Shown here piece after piece: positions 12,850-13,481 of a DNA stretch of 13,481 nucleotides. The DNA is from Prolixibacteraceae bacterium. Lineage in GTDB: Bacteria > Bacteroidota > Bacteroidia > Bacteroidales > Prolixibacteraceae. Made by a program: the position numbers and the translations under genes. How positions within the stretch are numbered: position 1 is the first letter of the stretch; every line of letters starts with the position of its first letter. The notes beneath the pieces were generated by a model. The model saw nothing but the letters and a program-made list of their open reading frames with translations, was not told the DNA's origin and searched no databases. The stretch is taken from contig SKHV01000204.1 of assembly GCA_007116765.1 (NCBI GenBank), positions 1 to 13,481 on the forward strand. The letters are read 5' to 3'.

Positions 12850-13481
12850 GTGAAAAATATATTCGGAATATTAGTATTGATTATAGTATTGAGCGCTTGC
12901 TCTGAACACAACTTCACCATAGAAGGAAAAGTAACAAACTCGAACGAGCCGATGATTTATCTTGACAAGCTCGAAATAAACGGCACTACGCCCTACGATT
13001 CGGCAAAAATAGACAGCGAAGGCAACTTCAAAATTACCGGCGACGTGAGCCACCCCACTTTCTTTTTACTGCGATTGAACAATCAGCGCATCGTTACCCT
13101 GCTTGTCGATTCGGCCGAACAGGTAACATTCTCAGCCGACTACCTTAACTATTCGCGCGACTATCTGATTGAAGGCTCTCCGGGATCGCTCCAGGTAAAG
13201 ATGCTGAACAATCAATTGTCAAAAACCAATACGAAAATTGACTCACTCCGTTCATTAATTTCATTAAGCATAAATGAAAGTGCTTATGAAGAAGAAAGAC
13301 AAAACTGGATAAGTGAAATCGACGAGATATACGAACAGCAAGAGGAATTCTCAATTAAATTTGTAGAAGAAAACCCGTTTTCAATGGCCTCGGTGCTGGC
13401 CATTTACCAACGTTTTAACGATGGCGAATATATAATACAGGACTTACAAACCCTTAAAATGGTATCTTCGGCTCTTCACTC
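12850..13481 (+). CDS. Lipoprotein with DUF4369-like N-terminal domain (3' truncated by the window)
   Basis: The frame runs without a stop from GTG 12850 to the right edge (210 codons visible). The start gives VKNIFGILVLIIVLSAC, a short lipoprotein signal peptide with lipobox L14-S15-A16-C17, so the mature protein would begin at C17 and be lipid-anchored in the cell envelope. After that, residues ~20-105 (FTIEGKVTN..MIYLDKL..DSAKIDSEGNFKITGDV..PTFFLLR..IVTLLVDSAEQVTFSADY) have the beta-rich pattern of DUF4369 domains. These precede a thioredoxin-like/TlpA domain in many Bacteroidota proteins. A helical linker follows (~110-175). The thioredoxin domain, if present, is beyond the window, so the redox role is only expected by analogy. 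An ATG-based start would lose the signal peptide. Confidence 0.8.
   Translation, partial: MKNIFGILVLIIVLSACSEHNFTIEGKVTNSNEPMIYLDKLEINGTTPYDSAKIDSEGNFKITGDVSHPTFFLLRLNNQRIVTLLVDSAEQVTFSADYLNYSRDYLIEGSPGSLQVKMLNNQLSKTNTKIDSLRSLISLSINESAYEEERQNWISEIDEIYEQQEEFSIKFVEENPFSMASVLAIYQRFNDGEYIIQDLQTLKMVSSALH

Overview
The window comes from a member of the Bacteroidota, probably an environmental Bacteroidales/Marinilabiliales-type lineage. The gene set (MetK, ROK kinase, DnaG, Nim-like flavoprotein, AhcY, RibF, a DUF4369-like lipoprotein) fits that phylum. So does the repeated phylum-specific -7 promoter box TAnnTTTG in front of most genes, and the near absence of Shine-Dalgarno sequences. Almost everything is ordinary chromosomal housekeeping, except a repeat-rich island at about 6.7-8.1 kb.

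Layout. Positions 1-409 hold the 3' end of an unrecognised gene and its terminator. Positions 489-2000 hold metK on the + strand, with its own promoter, a structured 5' leader that contains a recognisable SAM-II-like riboswitch core, and a strong terminator. A ROK-family sugar kinase follows on the + strand (2124-3089). A bidirectional terminator separates it from a convergent three-gene minus-strand operon: dnaG (6670-4712), a Nim/pyridoxamine-oxidase-like flavoprotein (4699-4214) and an extended SDR (4201-3155). Both gaps in the operon are 12 nt.

Upstream of dnaG lies about 1.4 kb of non-coding DNA built almost entirely from diverging 7-bp words (heptanucleotide tandem repeats, 6694-7100 and 7541-8132), overlaid by a unit of about 61 bp. 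A small minus-strand toxin-antitoxin pair sits between the two halves. Its antitoxin looks intact, but its RelE/ParE-like toxin is cut short and its last codons are read from the repeat. Next on the minus strand are a short chemoreceptor without a sensory domain (9249-8143), a six-helix membrane protein (10024-9365), a 159-bp MITE-like inverted-repeat element (10052-10210), ahcY (11626-10232) and ribF. RibF probably starts at a TTG at 12677. A divergent lipoprotein gene runs off the right edge.

How the genes relate. MetK makes S-adenosylmethionine and AhcY removes the S-adenosylhomocysteine left by methyl transfer, so two steps of the SAM cycle are here, although not in one operon. RibF supplies FMN/FAD. 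The observations most worth checking are the metK leader RNA, the heptad array with its embedded and partly overwritten toxin-antitoxin module, and the MITE. I see no transposase, phage gene, CRISPR array, tRNA or rRNA.
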